A stretch of DNA of 64,000 nucleotides from Branchinecta lynchi (taxonomy: Eukaryota; Arthropoda; Branchiopoda; Anostraca; Branchinectidae), in contig JAKZAP010000013.1 in the NCBI GenBank assembly GCA_023053575.1, positions 20,493,689 through 20,557,688 of the forward strand, read 5' to 3'. A program made the position numbers and the translations under genes. Under the pieces are notes generated by a model. It saw nothing but the letters and a program-made list of their open reading frames with translations. It searched no databases and was not told the origin of the DNA. Below are positions 31,268 to 42,117 of this stretch, piece by piece. The first letter of the stretch is position 1; the number at the start of each line of letters is the position of its first letter.

Positions 31268-34261
31268 AACAAGAGCTACGAGCTCATATGGCACTTGTAC
31301 GAGTAGGCTGTACAAGAAAGTAGATGAAAACGTCACAAAATACACCCGCCATCCAAAAAGGCGGTTCGGAAATAGAAATAGGATATTTAGTTTCACTAAT
31401 TTCTGAGCAGTTCCGGCATCGTCTCGATTGCAAATGAACATGACTGTTCAAACTTTCATCCCAATAAATCCATTTGTTTGATCCCTAGACGTGCTACACG
31501 ATTTCCGGTACTCACTCTATTTCCACCTACCGTGGCCGAATCTGGTTCGGAATAAAAAAAAATCGACCACCTAAAGCATCTTCGTTTATACCATCTACCA
31601 AGTTTCACTCGAATCTGAGCATTTTTGGAAAGTTCCGGTACCCCCCCCCCCCTTCCCACCAACGTTGTCGGAGCCGGTTCGGGCCCAATCTCTTAATTCC
31701 CTCATCAAGTTTGACTGAAATTGGAGCATAGCCTATCTGCAAGTTTCCAGTACCCCCCCCCCCCTACCTTGGCCGAATCCGGCCCAGACGCCAAATAACA
31801 AATCTAGGCCGCATAAACTCGGCACTGTCGAATTGCATCTCATTCGGTCCATCCGTTTGGTTTTTGTGCATGTCAAAAGTCCCCCCACCCCCAATTCCCC
31901 TAATCGTGGTCGCATATGGTTCGAACGCATGTTTTACATGTCGAGGCCATCGATTCGTATCACCCATGAAGTTTCACTCGAATCAGACCACTCGTTCGCA
32001 ATTTATAGAAGTCCATATTTCTCTTCTCTTGCTCCCCCAAAAATGCTCGGATCTAGGAACGGAAGTTTCCGGGGGTATGTTGTGTCAGGTTTTTAAGTCA
32101 AGATAATTCGGGTCGCTTATATGCCTGCAAAGTTTCGTTGTCGTTTTACATCTGGAACTATTCTAACTCACGACTACCGGAATTCCAGGAAACCCCCTCC
32201 AACTCCCCCCACAGAGCCCCGAAACCATCTGGCTCCGTCAATTTCATCTAGGCCTAACGCTTGTTCCATCCATTAAGTTTCGTCCCAATCCCTCTACTTT
32301 TAGAGTTTCTTGAGTTTTCCACCACCCCCCCCATCCCCACAGGTATCGGACCCGACTCGGACGTGACACTGAACGTCCGAGGCGATAGCTCACCAGACAA
32401 GTTTCATTCAAATCCGATCACCCGTTCAAAAGTTATGCACGCCACTAGATTCCGGACTCCCCATCCACCCACTCCCCCCACGATGGTCGGGTCGGGGAAA
32501 CGGCTGTTCTCAAGTCAATCTGTTCGGATCCCTGACATACCTGCCAAGTTTCATCGCCCTAGGACATCAGGAAGTATGCCGAACTCGCGGGATCGCTAGA
32601 AATCCGGACCCCCATCCCAACTCCCCCACAGTGCCCTGATCCGGTCCGGTTATGTCAATGACGTGTCGAGGACCTGTGCTTGTTTTTCCCACCAAGTTTC
32701 ATCCCGATCGCTCCACTTTAAGCGTTTCTCAAAATTTCCGGTTCCCTCCTCCAACTCCTCCCAGTGTCATCGGATCCGGTCCGGTTATGTCAATGACGTG
32801 TCTAGGACCTGTGCTTGTTTTTCCCACCAAGTTTCATCCCGATCCCTCCACTTTAAGCGTTTCTCAAAATTTCCGGTTACCTCCTCCAACTCCCCCCAGT
32901 GTCATCGGATCTGGCCCGGATTTAAAGTGAGGTGTCTGAGACACAAGGTCATCCTAAATATCAATTTTCATCAAGATCCGATCACCCGTTCAAAAGTTAT
33001 GCACGCCACTAGATTCCGGACTCCCCATCCACCCACTCCCCCCACGATGGTCAGGTCGGGGAAACGGCTGTTCTCAAGTCAATCTGTTCGGATCCTTGAC
33101 ATACCTGCGAAGTTTCATCGCCCTAGGACACCAGGAAGTATGCCGAACTCGCGGGATCGCTAGAAATCCGGACCCCCACCCCAACTCCCCCACAGTGCCC
33201 TGATCCGGTCCGGTTATGTCAATGACGTGTCTAGGACCTGTGCTTGTTTTTCCCACCAAGTTTCATCCCGATCCCTCCACTTTAAGCGTTTCTCAAAATT
33301 TCCGGCTCCCCACCCCAACTCCCCCACAGTGCCCTGATCCGGTCCGGTTATGTCAATGACGTTTCTAGGACCTGTGCTTGTTTTTCCCACCAAGTTTCAT
33401 CCCGATCCCTCCACTTTAAGCGTTTCTCAAAATTTCCGGTTCCCTCCTCCAACTCCCCCCAGTGTCATCGGATCCGGCCCGGATTTAAAGTGAGGTGTCT
33501 GAGACACGAGGTCATCCTAAATATCAATTTTCATCAAGATCCGATCACCCGTTCGCAAGCTAAAAATACCTCAAATTTTGGCTTCACCCTCCCTCCACTC
33601 CCCCCCCCCCAGATGGTCGAATCGGGGAATTGATGATTTCCTATTTAAGCTGGTCGGGTCCCAGACATGCCTGTCAATTTCCATCGTCCCAGCACATCAG
33701 GAAGCACGGAACTCGCGGGATCACTACAAATTCGGACTTCTCCCCCCCCCCAACTCCCCCAAAGTGAGCGGATCCGTTCCGGTTATATCAGTCACGTATC
33801 TAGGACTTTTGCTTGTACTTTCCACCAAGTTTCATTCGGATCCCTCCACTCTAAGTGTTTTCCAAGATTTCCGGTTTCCCCCTCTAACTCCCCCCAGTGT
33901 CACCGGATCCGGTCTGGATTTAAAATGGAGGGTCTGAGACACGAAGTCCTTCCATGTATTAAGTTTCATTAAGATCCGATCACCCGTTCGTAAGCTAAAA
34001 ATATCTCATTTTTCCTATTTTTTCCGGATTCCCCCTCCCTCCACTCCCCTCCAGATGGTCGGATCGAGGAAGCGACAATTTCTAATTTAATCTGGTCCAG
34101 TTCCTGATATGCTTGCCAAGTTTCATCGTCCTAGCTTATCTGGAAGTGCCCGAACTAGCAAAACCGGGACCGACAGACCGACAGACCGACAGACCGACAG
34201 ACCGACTGACGGACAGAAATAACAATCGCTATATGGCACTTGAGTAAGCTCAAGTGCCATA
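31268..34261 (+). repeat. Poly-C/AAGTTTCAT modular repeat, near-complete copy
   Basis: The head is 'CAAGAGCTACGAGCTCATATGG' and the tail is the perfect 13-bp hairpin TATGGCACTTGAG/CTCAAGTGCCATA (34232-34261). In between are about 20 diverged modules. A run of 'GACGTGTCTAGGACCTGTGC...CCACCAAGTTTCATCCCGATCCCTCCACTTTAAG' modules recurs at 32656, 32792, 33222 and 33358, alternating with 'AAGATCCGATCACCCGTTCAAAAG' modules. A GACCGACAGACC microsatellite precedes the tail. Open frames in it are repeat translations. Confidence 0.85.
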
Positions 34262-34680
34262 AAAACGAGCCAGAGAACATGGTTCATTTTCATTCGTTCG
34301 TTTTGCTAGCTTCATCACAGGTTCGTTATTACCTTAAAGCTCAGCTGGAAAGCCAACTCATCTTGGTTCTGACTCGACTGAATTATTTTTACATTGCTAA
34401 GGGGATATTTTGTTTCTTCTGCTCTAGATCAGCAACAACTAATACGCAAATTAGTTGCTTATTAAAACTTGCCAAAAATTCAATCTCGAATACTTATCGG
34501 CATAACGGTTTGGATGTGTCTTTGAGGGGGTTCCAGTCCCTACCCGACTTTCGGGTTCAGGGGCGGCGAGGAATAAATCCCTGTACCCGTCGCGATATAA
34601 ACGAGCACAGGGTAGGAGCTACGCCGAAAATAACAATTTCTTCCTTCTACAAATATTATTTTATATAGTAATATTATATT

Positions 34681-34790
34681 ACCAGACAATCAATAGGGCT
34701 TTTAGAGATTTTTCGTCGGGGCTGTACAATAGTTATATCGCTGTAAAGCCCCGACGAAAAATCTCTAAAAAGCCCGACTGATTGTCTGGA
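34681..34790. mobile_element. Foldback/palindromic MITE
   Basis: Two arms of about 47 bp are near-perfect inverses: ACCAGACAATCA.T.GGGCTTTT.GAGATTTTTCGTCGGGGCT against its inverse ending TGATTGTCTGG. The loop is only about 15 bp. It was inserted in A/T-rich sequence next to the end of a CAAGAACAAAT-TIR element (34791-34982). Confidence 0.8.
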
Positions 34791-34982
34791 CGCGCTGATC
34801 AGTGGGTCAGTGCGGCTCCTGCACTAATTCATCTAAAATGCGAAATGGCGAAGAAGGAAGTGGACGGGCAACAACTGAGAGCTCAGCAAATATCTCTAGC
34901 TCAGCTCAGTTTTGACGGGATATCCATAGCCGCTGCATGGGATCAAAGACGGAGGAGGTTCTATTGGCTTATTTGTTCTTGA
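34791..34982 (+). mobile_element. CAAGAACAAAT-TIR MITE, right half
   Basis: 'GCGCTGATCAGTGGGTCAGTGC' resembles the internal GCGCTGAC.CA block of the family. 'ATAGCCGCTGCATGGGATCAAAGACGGAGG...TTATTTGTTCTTG' is the right terminus. The left half is missing or replaced by the palindrome. Confidence 0.6.
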
Positions 34983-36065
34983 TATCAGTGACTTTCAGGA
35001 TACGCACTGATGGCCCAACAAGACAAAAGATTTCACCCCGACGCGAAGAATTTGTCAACAAAAGCGCACGTTTCAACGGCAAAGAAGCGACGCTCAGTCT
35101 ATGTTCAATTCCAGATTTTAAGGTCACTTCCAAAGAAAGGCTACTACTGAGTGCGACCCGAAAAGGACTTCTTCTCGGCTGCTAAATATTGGGTGTAAAC
35201 TAAGTTGTATCGGAGTTCCATACAAGCGTGACGTCACATCCATTTGATCTATTTTACCTCAGAAAATGAAAAATTGTACTTTATTCCTATCGATGACTAT
35301 AAATTTTAATATATATAGAGAGAGAAGCGAGCGGCCAGCGAGGCACCTGTCGCGTTTACATTTGTAAAACGGCCTAAGGGCAATCAAATCTGTGTTGGGT
35401 CCTCAATCACGCGACGTCACAATGTACGTCACGACTGTATGGATACATATTCCGATATGTATCCTGAATACATCCCTGTGCTCTGTTCTCCATGGCTCCG
35501 CCTGTCTCTGCCAATTTGGAAGAAGTTGTATGAGCCTGGTTAGGTATTTTTTGTTTTTCTATCCATGTGATATTTGCACTATTTGCCGCGTTCGTTCTTT
35601 TTGGTCTTCTTGTTTTCCTGTTTTCTTTCTTTTGTTTGTGATATGGTAATTTTTTACTGGAATAAAATTAATTGATTGATTGATACAATTTAGTCGACAC
35701 CAACTATTTCAAGGATAGAGGTACAAGCTCATAGAGGGGCCATAACACCGAAAGAAAAAGTTCGTCCGGTGCGTCAATTCGGAGTAACATAAAACATTTT
35801 TTTTTTTTTTTTTTGGTATGATTGGTAACTAGACTGTCGTATCTCGGCCAGATTATGTTAAACCTTAACAGGGCTTGGATAAATTCCTGTCCAATCACAA
35901 AGAAAAAGACGGAACAGATCATTTTTTTTTTGTTAATCTGTTTATATTGAGGTTAAGGACACAATCTATTGTTCCTTGGGCTCAACGTCGGTTTAGCCAT
36001 AGAAAAGTATGTACCTTTGCTATGGTGTTGAGGTATTTAATAAGTCTAAAATTCGGTCGCACTTT
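34983..36065. other. Unassigned stretch with LINE tails
   Basis: 35440-35692 is T/G-rich and ends 'AATAAAATTAATTGATTGATTGATA', a plus-strand LINE tail. 35815-35872 carries a T1 MITE right end ('GGTAACTAGACTGTCGTATC...GTTAAACCTTAA'). Nothing coding is supported. Confidence 0.5.
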
Positions 36066-36066
36066 T

Positions 36067-37830
36067 TTATGGCACTTGCGGCTCCGCTCAACTGCCATAT
36101 ACCGATCACTTTCGGTCTGTCAATCTGTCTGTCAGGTAACTGTTCTCGAGTTAGTGTACTTCCAGAGTGCTAGGACGATGAAACTTGGCAGGTATATCAC
36201 GGACCCGACCAGATTAACTTACAAATAATCACTTCGACTTTCCCGGATCCGGGAGTCCGGAAACTAGGAACAAGGGTAGCAAAAGGGGAGCAAAGGGTAA
36301 TGTACAGATGCGGTATCAATCCAACGTCCTCTTTGGTGGAAGCCTCGCTGACTAGCATGTACCGCCGTTCTTGCTTGTGTTTAGAGCCGAACCCAGGAAC
36401 AGGTACAGTTTAAGGATTAAAGTAAGACCGACGGTCGGAACAAATGCTAAACTATACTTTTAAGTGATTGTGTTCTGCCTTTACCCAAGAAAGCAAGCTA
36501 CTTCTGTCATCATTTTGTACTCTGGGCCAAATGAGGTCAAAGTAGCCTAATTATATTTTGATACTGTTCCAGATTGGGAACCCAAAACCAGATTAACTTG
36601 GAAACAATCACTTCCCCGGCTTAGAGTGGAGGGATCGGGATGAAACTTCGTAGGAAGAAAAAGCCCAAGCTCTAGGTACATCATTGACATTTCTAGACCG
36701 GATTCGTTCACTGTGTGCGGAGTTGGAGGGGGGGGGGGGGGGGGGGGGGGTCCGGAATTCCGGGGATCTTTCGTTAAGTTACTTCAAGGTGGGCTAGGTC
36801 AATGAAACTTGGCAGGCAAATCAGGGACCCGATCAGGTTAACCTGGAAATAGTCAACTTCCCGATCCGGACATAGTGGGGGATGGGGGGGGAGGGGGAAT
36901 CCTGAATCTTGAGGAGCATGCATAACTTTCGAATAGGTGACAAGATCTTAATGAAACTTGATATCTGAAAAGACGGCATGTCTCAGATGTCCCATTTCAG
37001 GTCCAGACCGAATCCTATGAATGTGGGGGGGGGGGGGGGTGAACTGGAAATCTTGTGTCACGCTTAGAGTGGAGCGATCGGATGAAACATCACGGCAAGA
37101 AAAAGCAAAAGTCCTATAGGCACGTCACAGACAGATCTAGACCGAATTCGTCCACTGTTTGGGGAGTTGGAGGGGGGTTCCGGAATTCCGGTGATCCGTA
37201 GTTAAGTTACTTCTAGGTGGGCTAGGTCAATGAAACTAGGCAGGTAAATCAGGGACTGGACCGGATTAACCTGGGAATAGTCAACCTCCCCATCCGAACA
37301 TCGTGGGGGGATTGGAGGGTGGGGGAATACGGAATCTTGAGGGTATAATTTTCGAACGGGTGATCGGGTCGTAATGTAACTTGATATTTAGAAAGACTAG
37401 TTAAAGTACCCAAAGCTAAGGAACTTCGACTTGTAATAGGACTATGAAACTTGGCTTGAACGTTAGAGACTTGAAAAGAGTGGCTTAGAGTCACTGTGTC
37501 GATCAAGATGTCCCATTTCAAGTGCGGATAGGATCCGATCAATGGGGGGGGGTATTTGGGGAGGAAATTTTGTGACACAGAGTGTAGCGATTGGGATGAC
37601 ACTTGGTGGGTAGAACAAACGTAAGCCCTAGACACACTGGTAACAGAACCTGACCAGATTCGGGCACTCTGGGGAGAGTTGGAGGGTGGTCCGGAATTCC
37701 GGTGATCGCAATTTAAGGTACTTCCAGATGTGCTAGGACGAAGACACTTGGCTTAAACATTAAAGACTTGACAAGATTCGCTTAGAATTTGTCACTTTCC
37801 AGATCCAACTATCCCTTAAAGTACTCTCTT
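36067..37830 (-). repeat. Poly-C/AAGTTTCAT modular repeat (minus)
   Basis: The reverse orientation of the 31.3-kb copy: 'ATGGCACTTG...CAACTGCCATATACCGATCACTTTCGG' at its start is the tail, followed by 'GCTAGGACGATGAAACTTGGCAGG'. Modules such as 'GGATCGGGATGAAACTT' and G-runs (36730-36750, 37025-37039) recur about every 150 bp. Confidence 0.8.
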
Positions 37831-37899
37831 CACCGCAAAGTAAAAAAAAAGAATTTTAAGCAAAATTTATCAATAATAAAATCATGAATGTGCTGGCCC

Positions 37900-38664
37900 T
37901 TTTTGAGATCCCAAAGTGTAAATGGAGGATACCTATGACGTCGTGAAGTGATCCCCATCAGCCCATGATCAATTTAGCCTCACGGGTTTTGCTTAGAAAT
38001 GACTTTGTAGAACCCTTAAACTGCGCATCTTAACCGAAGAGTAAAAAAAATACTTTTTACCAGACCATATATATTCATAGTCCTAAAGGGCCCAGGACCA
38101 TTTTTGCCTCAAGGGTTTTGATTACAGAAGAATTTCTAGCCCCCTAAGTCCCGATGAAAATTTGTAGCCTGTGTAGTTGTATGATAATAGTACGAAAAAG
38201 TTGCATCTAGTGATATGTGATAGTAAAGAGTACTATCATTTAATCTGCCTGAGACTACGCCAATCTTAAGTAGTAGTATCCAGTAGCATCCTGTCTTGCT
38301 CTAGGAGCATCCAGTCTTGCTAATAGTAGCATGCAGTAGAATACACTAACACGGTAGCCTCGAAGTAGAAGAATGTAGTAGCATCAGTCAGTACTCCATA
38401 CTACTTGTTCGTACAACTTCATACTACTATTCTGAAATAAATTGTTCATCGGGGTGCGCATCATCACAGCCAAGTGCAAACAAAAAAAATACTTTTTACC
38501 AAACGATACATTCTCATTATTTCCAAGGGGCCATCGTTATTCTTATCTCAGAGGTTTTGCTTAGGCCTACAAATGATCACAACTAACCCACAAATTGGCA
38601 AGTTCCTACTTTCATCCTTTTACCAAGCCTTGCAAGTGCCATATGAGCTTCCAGCTCTTGCTTA
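37900..38664 (-). repeat. Reverse copy of the 18250-18677 repeat, split by a MITE
   Basis: Reading the minus strand from 38664 gives the head 'CAAGAGCTGGAAGCTCATATGG', 'CCTTTTACCAAGCCTTGC' in reverse, and the same GCAAAACC modules as 18250-18677. The copy is interrupted by the MITE at 38150-38453. A GGATCCC-like end with 'GATACCTATGACGTCG' at 37908-37940 adjoins. Confidence 0.65.
38150..38453 (-). mobile_element. CCCGATGAA-TIR MITE, copy 2 (nested)
   Basis: CCCGATGAAAATTTGTAGCC begins it and TTCATCGGG ends it. It is homologous to 9322-9583, with extra AGTAGCAT/CCAGTCTTGC minisatellite units. The uninterrupted repeat at 18420-18480 shows the pre-insertion sequence. Confidence 0.75.
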
Positions 38665-40119
38665 GATCGTAATGAATTATCCTGCCGATTTCTCTACTAG
38701 CTTCTGATAGAAGAAGCCTATTGAAAGTTACTTCGAACTCTGACTAACTTCGAACGCAACTGTAAAATATGATCAAACCTAGCAAATATTAATGCACAGT
38801 ACTTGGCGGGAATGATATTTAAATAAAATAATGTCAATACAGTCTGTTAAGATTTTCTTATCTACAAATAAAATAAAATAAAACATTTTATTAACTAAGT
38901 GCCGTTTTTGCACGCCGTTTTTGCCGATATTGCACGCACTATTTTCATTTGCTATTTCCGTTTCAATAAAGTTCCACATTACTTTATGTCTTATTTTATT
39001 TTATCCTCGCAACAGCTTTGCATTATTTCATGGCTGCCCGAAGTATCCAAAAAGAAGAAAAATAACATTCAAACAAAAACAGGGAAATTATTTCGTAAGA
39101 TTTTGTATGTAAAAGAAATGTGAAACACTAGGCTATCCGCTGGTATTAGAACACCTACTTAATTTATGATTTCTACTGAACTGTCTCGGAAGCAAAATGC
39201 AAGCGAAAGGTGGTCGAAAGCTTAAGAAGATTTCAGAAGTGTTTTTTAGAAGATTTCCAAAGGAGGATAGCACTACTGCTTCTCGAAAAATAATTTCAAA
39301 ATAGCGATATAAAGGTCACACACAAATGAGACACAACAGATGTTCCATCACCAAAGATTGAGGAATAATTTACGCAAGTCTTCAGATGATACTAATTCTG
39401 CCGGCGTTACTGTTAAAGCTTAACCACTATAAGACTAATCAGTCTAGTTATCCATCATCTAATTCACTTAAATAGGCTTGAACGCCCGACGAAAATGCGT
39501 TACTTCACTGTTCCAGAACAATCCGATTTAACGAATGAACTTATTCTCACGGACGTGCTTGTACCTGTATGCTTAAAATATTTAGCAATTATCTAGCAAC
39601 TTTCAGTCCTGGAAATAAGAAGGCGTTCCTCAGACGTAATCTTGTGCTATCCGTGATAAACGCTTTGTTGGCCATTGAAATTCACGTTTTTGCTGACATT
39701 CAAATTTGTCACGGCTGAATGAATTTTGACTTGTCATCATTACTAGAGCCTGAGACGAAAAAACAAAAAAAAACCTAAAAGAGTTAAAATAATTCTATGT
39801 ATTCGAATTCAGAATATAAAAATAAGTTGGCTTTTCAGTTAAACCTTAAGTGATGTAGGTGTGAATATGACTCGCTGGCTTCAAATACATGGTATTCAAA
39901 TAGCCCTCTGTGCGTTTACAGAATAAATCTTATCTGATCTTATCTATCATATTGTTGTTTTTTAATTTTGTATTTATTTGATACTCTATCTCTGGGTCGT
40001 CTCGCCCTTTTTCTGCTACAGAAGTTTAAAAAATAAACTAAAGTGAATATTATATATAGCCTCGGCTATGAGGACAAATTCTCCTCGAAAATTTCGGTCA
40101 GTGCAGGTGTTTTACTTAC
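38665..40119. other. Unassigned stretch with T1 MITE relic
   Basis: 39430-39850 holds a minus-oriented T1 relic ('TTGGCTTTTCAGTTAAACCTTAA' at its right; 'CTAATTCACTTAAATAGGCTTGAACGCCCGACGAAAATGCG' inside). 39190-39300 has a short basic frame (K-K-I-S-E-V-F-F-R-R-F-P-K) that could be any decayed element. 39930-40050 is A/T-rich. Confidence 0.4.
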
Positions 40120-40283
40120 CTTTTAAGCAGGCAAACTGCAGTGCATTGACAGCGGCACGTACATCACCTCCGCTGGATTCTGCGAGGGCTTCCAGAGTTT
40201 GTTTACTGGTATACACCGAACTCTCACTGGCTAGTATTCGCTCCAAGACTCTCACTAGAGATGCCGTTGTTATGGGGTTAAAG
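40120..40283 (-). CDS. Rad17: Rad17 exon (AAA+ sensor-2/lid region)
   Basis: This is a 164-bp minus-strand exon: one base completes a split codon, 54 codons follow, then one base. The acceptor CTTCTAG ends at 40284 and the donor GTAAGT is at 40119-40114. The protein reads FNPITT...L.RVLERILASE...LEALAESSGGDVRAAVNALQFACLK. F-N-P, a helical stretch and S-x-GD-x-R-x-A-x-N-x-LQ form the sensor-2/lid signature of RFC-type clamp loaders. The final G joins GA of the next exon (20743) to give Gly. By itself this could be another clamp loader such as RFC1, CTF18 or ELG1; the downstream Rad17-specific blocks decide. The Walker A and B exons should lie at higher coordinates and were not found. Confidence 0.85.
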
Positions 40284-40439
40284 CTAGAAGAAAGTACGAT
40301 GTGAGTCCTTTTTTTTCTTTTTCTTTAACTAATAAGGACGAGAAGAAGAAGCAGAACCACTCTTATTCTCTCAACGAAGGTTCACAGCTGAAGCCGGGCA
40401 GACAAATTATCTCCTGATCCGAAAAAAAAATTAAACGGA

Positions 40440-40640
40440 TTCCGACACTTCCACGATCCTCAGGAAGAAGGAGTAAGCCTCGGAGTAAGCGTGTCCGTGT
40501 GACTCAAACTCAACGACTCAAATCTACCGTCAATGAATTCCCACGATCTTTGGGAGCAGCTCGGAGTAGCTGTGACACCACTTCTGCCTTCCTTCCGCTA
40601 GCTACCCAGAGAGGCCGGAGATTTTGCATCGGCAAGGAGA
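40440..40640 (-). repeat. 170-bp block shared with the 27.4-kb MITE
   Basis: 'CCTCAGGAAGAAGGAGTAAGC', 'AAACTCAACGACTC', 'GTGACACCACTTCTGCC' and 'GGCCGGAGATTTTGCATCGGCAAGGAGAGAT' are the inverse of blocks at 27690-27860. It ends exactly where the next MITE (40645) begins. Confidence 0.65.
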
Positions 40641-40644
40641 GATA

Positions 40645-40931
40645 GAGCGTGTTCCACCCTCCCTCAAATAGTAACTGTTAGTTACTATTTCCGTTCCAAC
40701 CTCACCGAAAGTTACTACGCTGACCGTTCCAACCTTCTCGAAATAGTAACTAATAGTAACTATTTGCTTACTACGCTCGGGACTACGCATCTCTGCAACG
40801 TGATTGGTCGGATTCGCCCGTGGCATGATATTCTGCTGGAAAATAGAAAAGTCGTTCCAGCCTTGACGGCAAAAAGCCAGAATTTGTGACGTCATACGTA
40901 GTAACTACGGTAAGTAGGATGGAACACGCTC
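40645..40931. mobile_element. GAGCGTGTTCCA-TIR MITE
   Basis: The termini are GAGCGTGTTCCACCCT and AGGATGGAACACGCTC. Interior: repeated 'AGTAACTA', 'GTTCCAACCT' and 'TTACTACG' motifs, and an imperfect hairpin of 'AAATAGTAACTGTTAGTTACTATTT'. Homologue at 7427-7815. It lies in the Rad17 intron upstream of exon 40120-40283. Confidence 0.75.
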
Positions 40932-41027
40932 ATAGTCATCAAGAGTGTCCCAACTTGCAACATTAGCATAAGCGGAAAACTTGAGTTGTGGGATTTGGGT
41001 GACGTACGCCAGATGAAAGTCCATTTA

Positions 41028-41217
41028 CACACTGCGAAAAATCCGAGCGTCGTCTCAAATCCGAGCGTATTTTACGCACGTTTTGAGCTTGAAAACATTT
41101 CTAGCAATACGGACGTATTTGAGAAATCGGTCCATTTTGTATCTAAATACGTCCGTCTTGCTAGTAATCTTTTCAAGCTCAAAACGTGCGTAAAATACGC
41201 TCGGATTTTACGCAGTG
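41028..41217. mobile_element. Almost fully palindromic TA-flanked MITE
   Basis: CACTGCG-AAAATCCGAGCG at the left, with its inverse at the right, is flanked by TA (41026-41027 and 41218-41219). The arms are about 85 bp and match through 'TATTTTACGCACGTTTTGAGCTTGAAAA' and 'ACGGACGTATTT'. The left arm holds an 18-bp duplication of CCGAGCG with a spacer. Non-coding. Confidence 0.85.
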
Positions 41218-41378
41218 TACCACCATGAGGAGGTTCCTCTAGCAGGCTATGGAGCGTCGACAGCATTTTGGGGGGTAAAAGCTTGTATCATTTTGGTTTC
41301 CTGCCATGGCCTCAGGGGCATGGCATCTTTGGGACTGAGGCAAGGGGGACAAACAGATGATATTCCGCTTGGACTGGT

Positions 41379-41823
41379 TTAAAGGACACCTGAATGAAGA
41401 GTACCAAGTATCATCCCTATCTGTATGACTTCCGTTAACATTGCCAGCAGAAAATCCAATACAAATACGAAAGTGTTCCAAGCTATGATTTTTGCTCCAT
41501 TTTGCATCTGTCCCTAATTCAGTACAGAACAATTTCAGAAATGAACAAATGTCTCCAATCGACCCTTCTTCTGGGATATTTTTTAACCAGTTAAGCCCAA
41601 ACGTACAACCAGAAGAAATTCCAATACAATCCGACCAGCGCTGTACAAGATTTGAATGAATTGCGCTTTTTGTCTTGGAGTCTGGATGTGCAAACCTCCA
41701 GAAACGAACATCCCTATTTTGAAAACGTCACGCTCGGGAGAAGAATGCTCTCCGTGGCCATGTCTGTAAATGCATTCTCCATGGTGTGGTCAAGTATGGT
41801 TTCATTGTTCATGTCTCCTTTAA
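41379..41823 (+). mobile_element. TTAA-flanked MITE (family T2), copy 2
   Basis: TTAA-AGGACACCTGAATGAAGAG at the left; the right ends ATGTCTCCT-TTAA. It parallels 18678-19216 without the LINE-tail insertion, so it serves as the empty-site reference. Confidence 0.8.
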
Positions 41824-42001
41824 GTCCAATCAAGAATTCTTGTGTAAATTTACCTTCCGGGAAAAGACAGCTGTGGTATCCGAGGATTCGGATTAGGGCT
41901 AGTTTTCTACGAAAGAATGTGGGAACCCAAAAAACTTCAGATCCGGATAAAAATTCCTTCAGCCAGAAAAGTGAACCATCACATGTTCGCTTTTCAAGCT
42001 T

Positions 42002-42044
42002 GAGCCTGAAGAGGCCCCTTGCCCTGGAGGGTCGAATATCTCTC
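42002..42044 (+). ncRNA. Hammerhead-ribozyme-like motif (copy f)
   Basis: CTGAAGA (42006-42012), a stem II GGCCCCTTGCCCTGGAGGGTC, GAA (one A short) and TATC (42037-42040). Stem I is poor. An eroded copy. Confidence 0.3.
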
Positions 42045-42117
42045 GAATAACATCAGTTGTCCGATACGTTTAGCGCAGCTTAGTAAACTAATATTCAAGT
42101 CCGAAAACTGACGACAC

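Noticed and set aside
32652..33163. Open frames of 90-166 codons in the poly-C repeat
   Set aside because: They follow the repeat modules (CAAGTTTCATCC giving Q/P-V/K-S/F patterns), exist in several frames, and lack any homology or start context.
39190..39420. Possible THAP-type or transposase relic (basic K-K-I-S-E-V-F-F-R-R-F-P-K stretch)
   Set aside because: Too short, with stops, and the Cys/His residues of a THAP finger are not visible.
41735..42050. About 105 open codons on the minus strand without ATG, running into the T2 MITE
   Set aside because: The peptide reads naturally in places, but it crosses the MITE boundary and a degenerate hammerhead-like motif and has no homology, so it is probably chance or a fossil.
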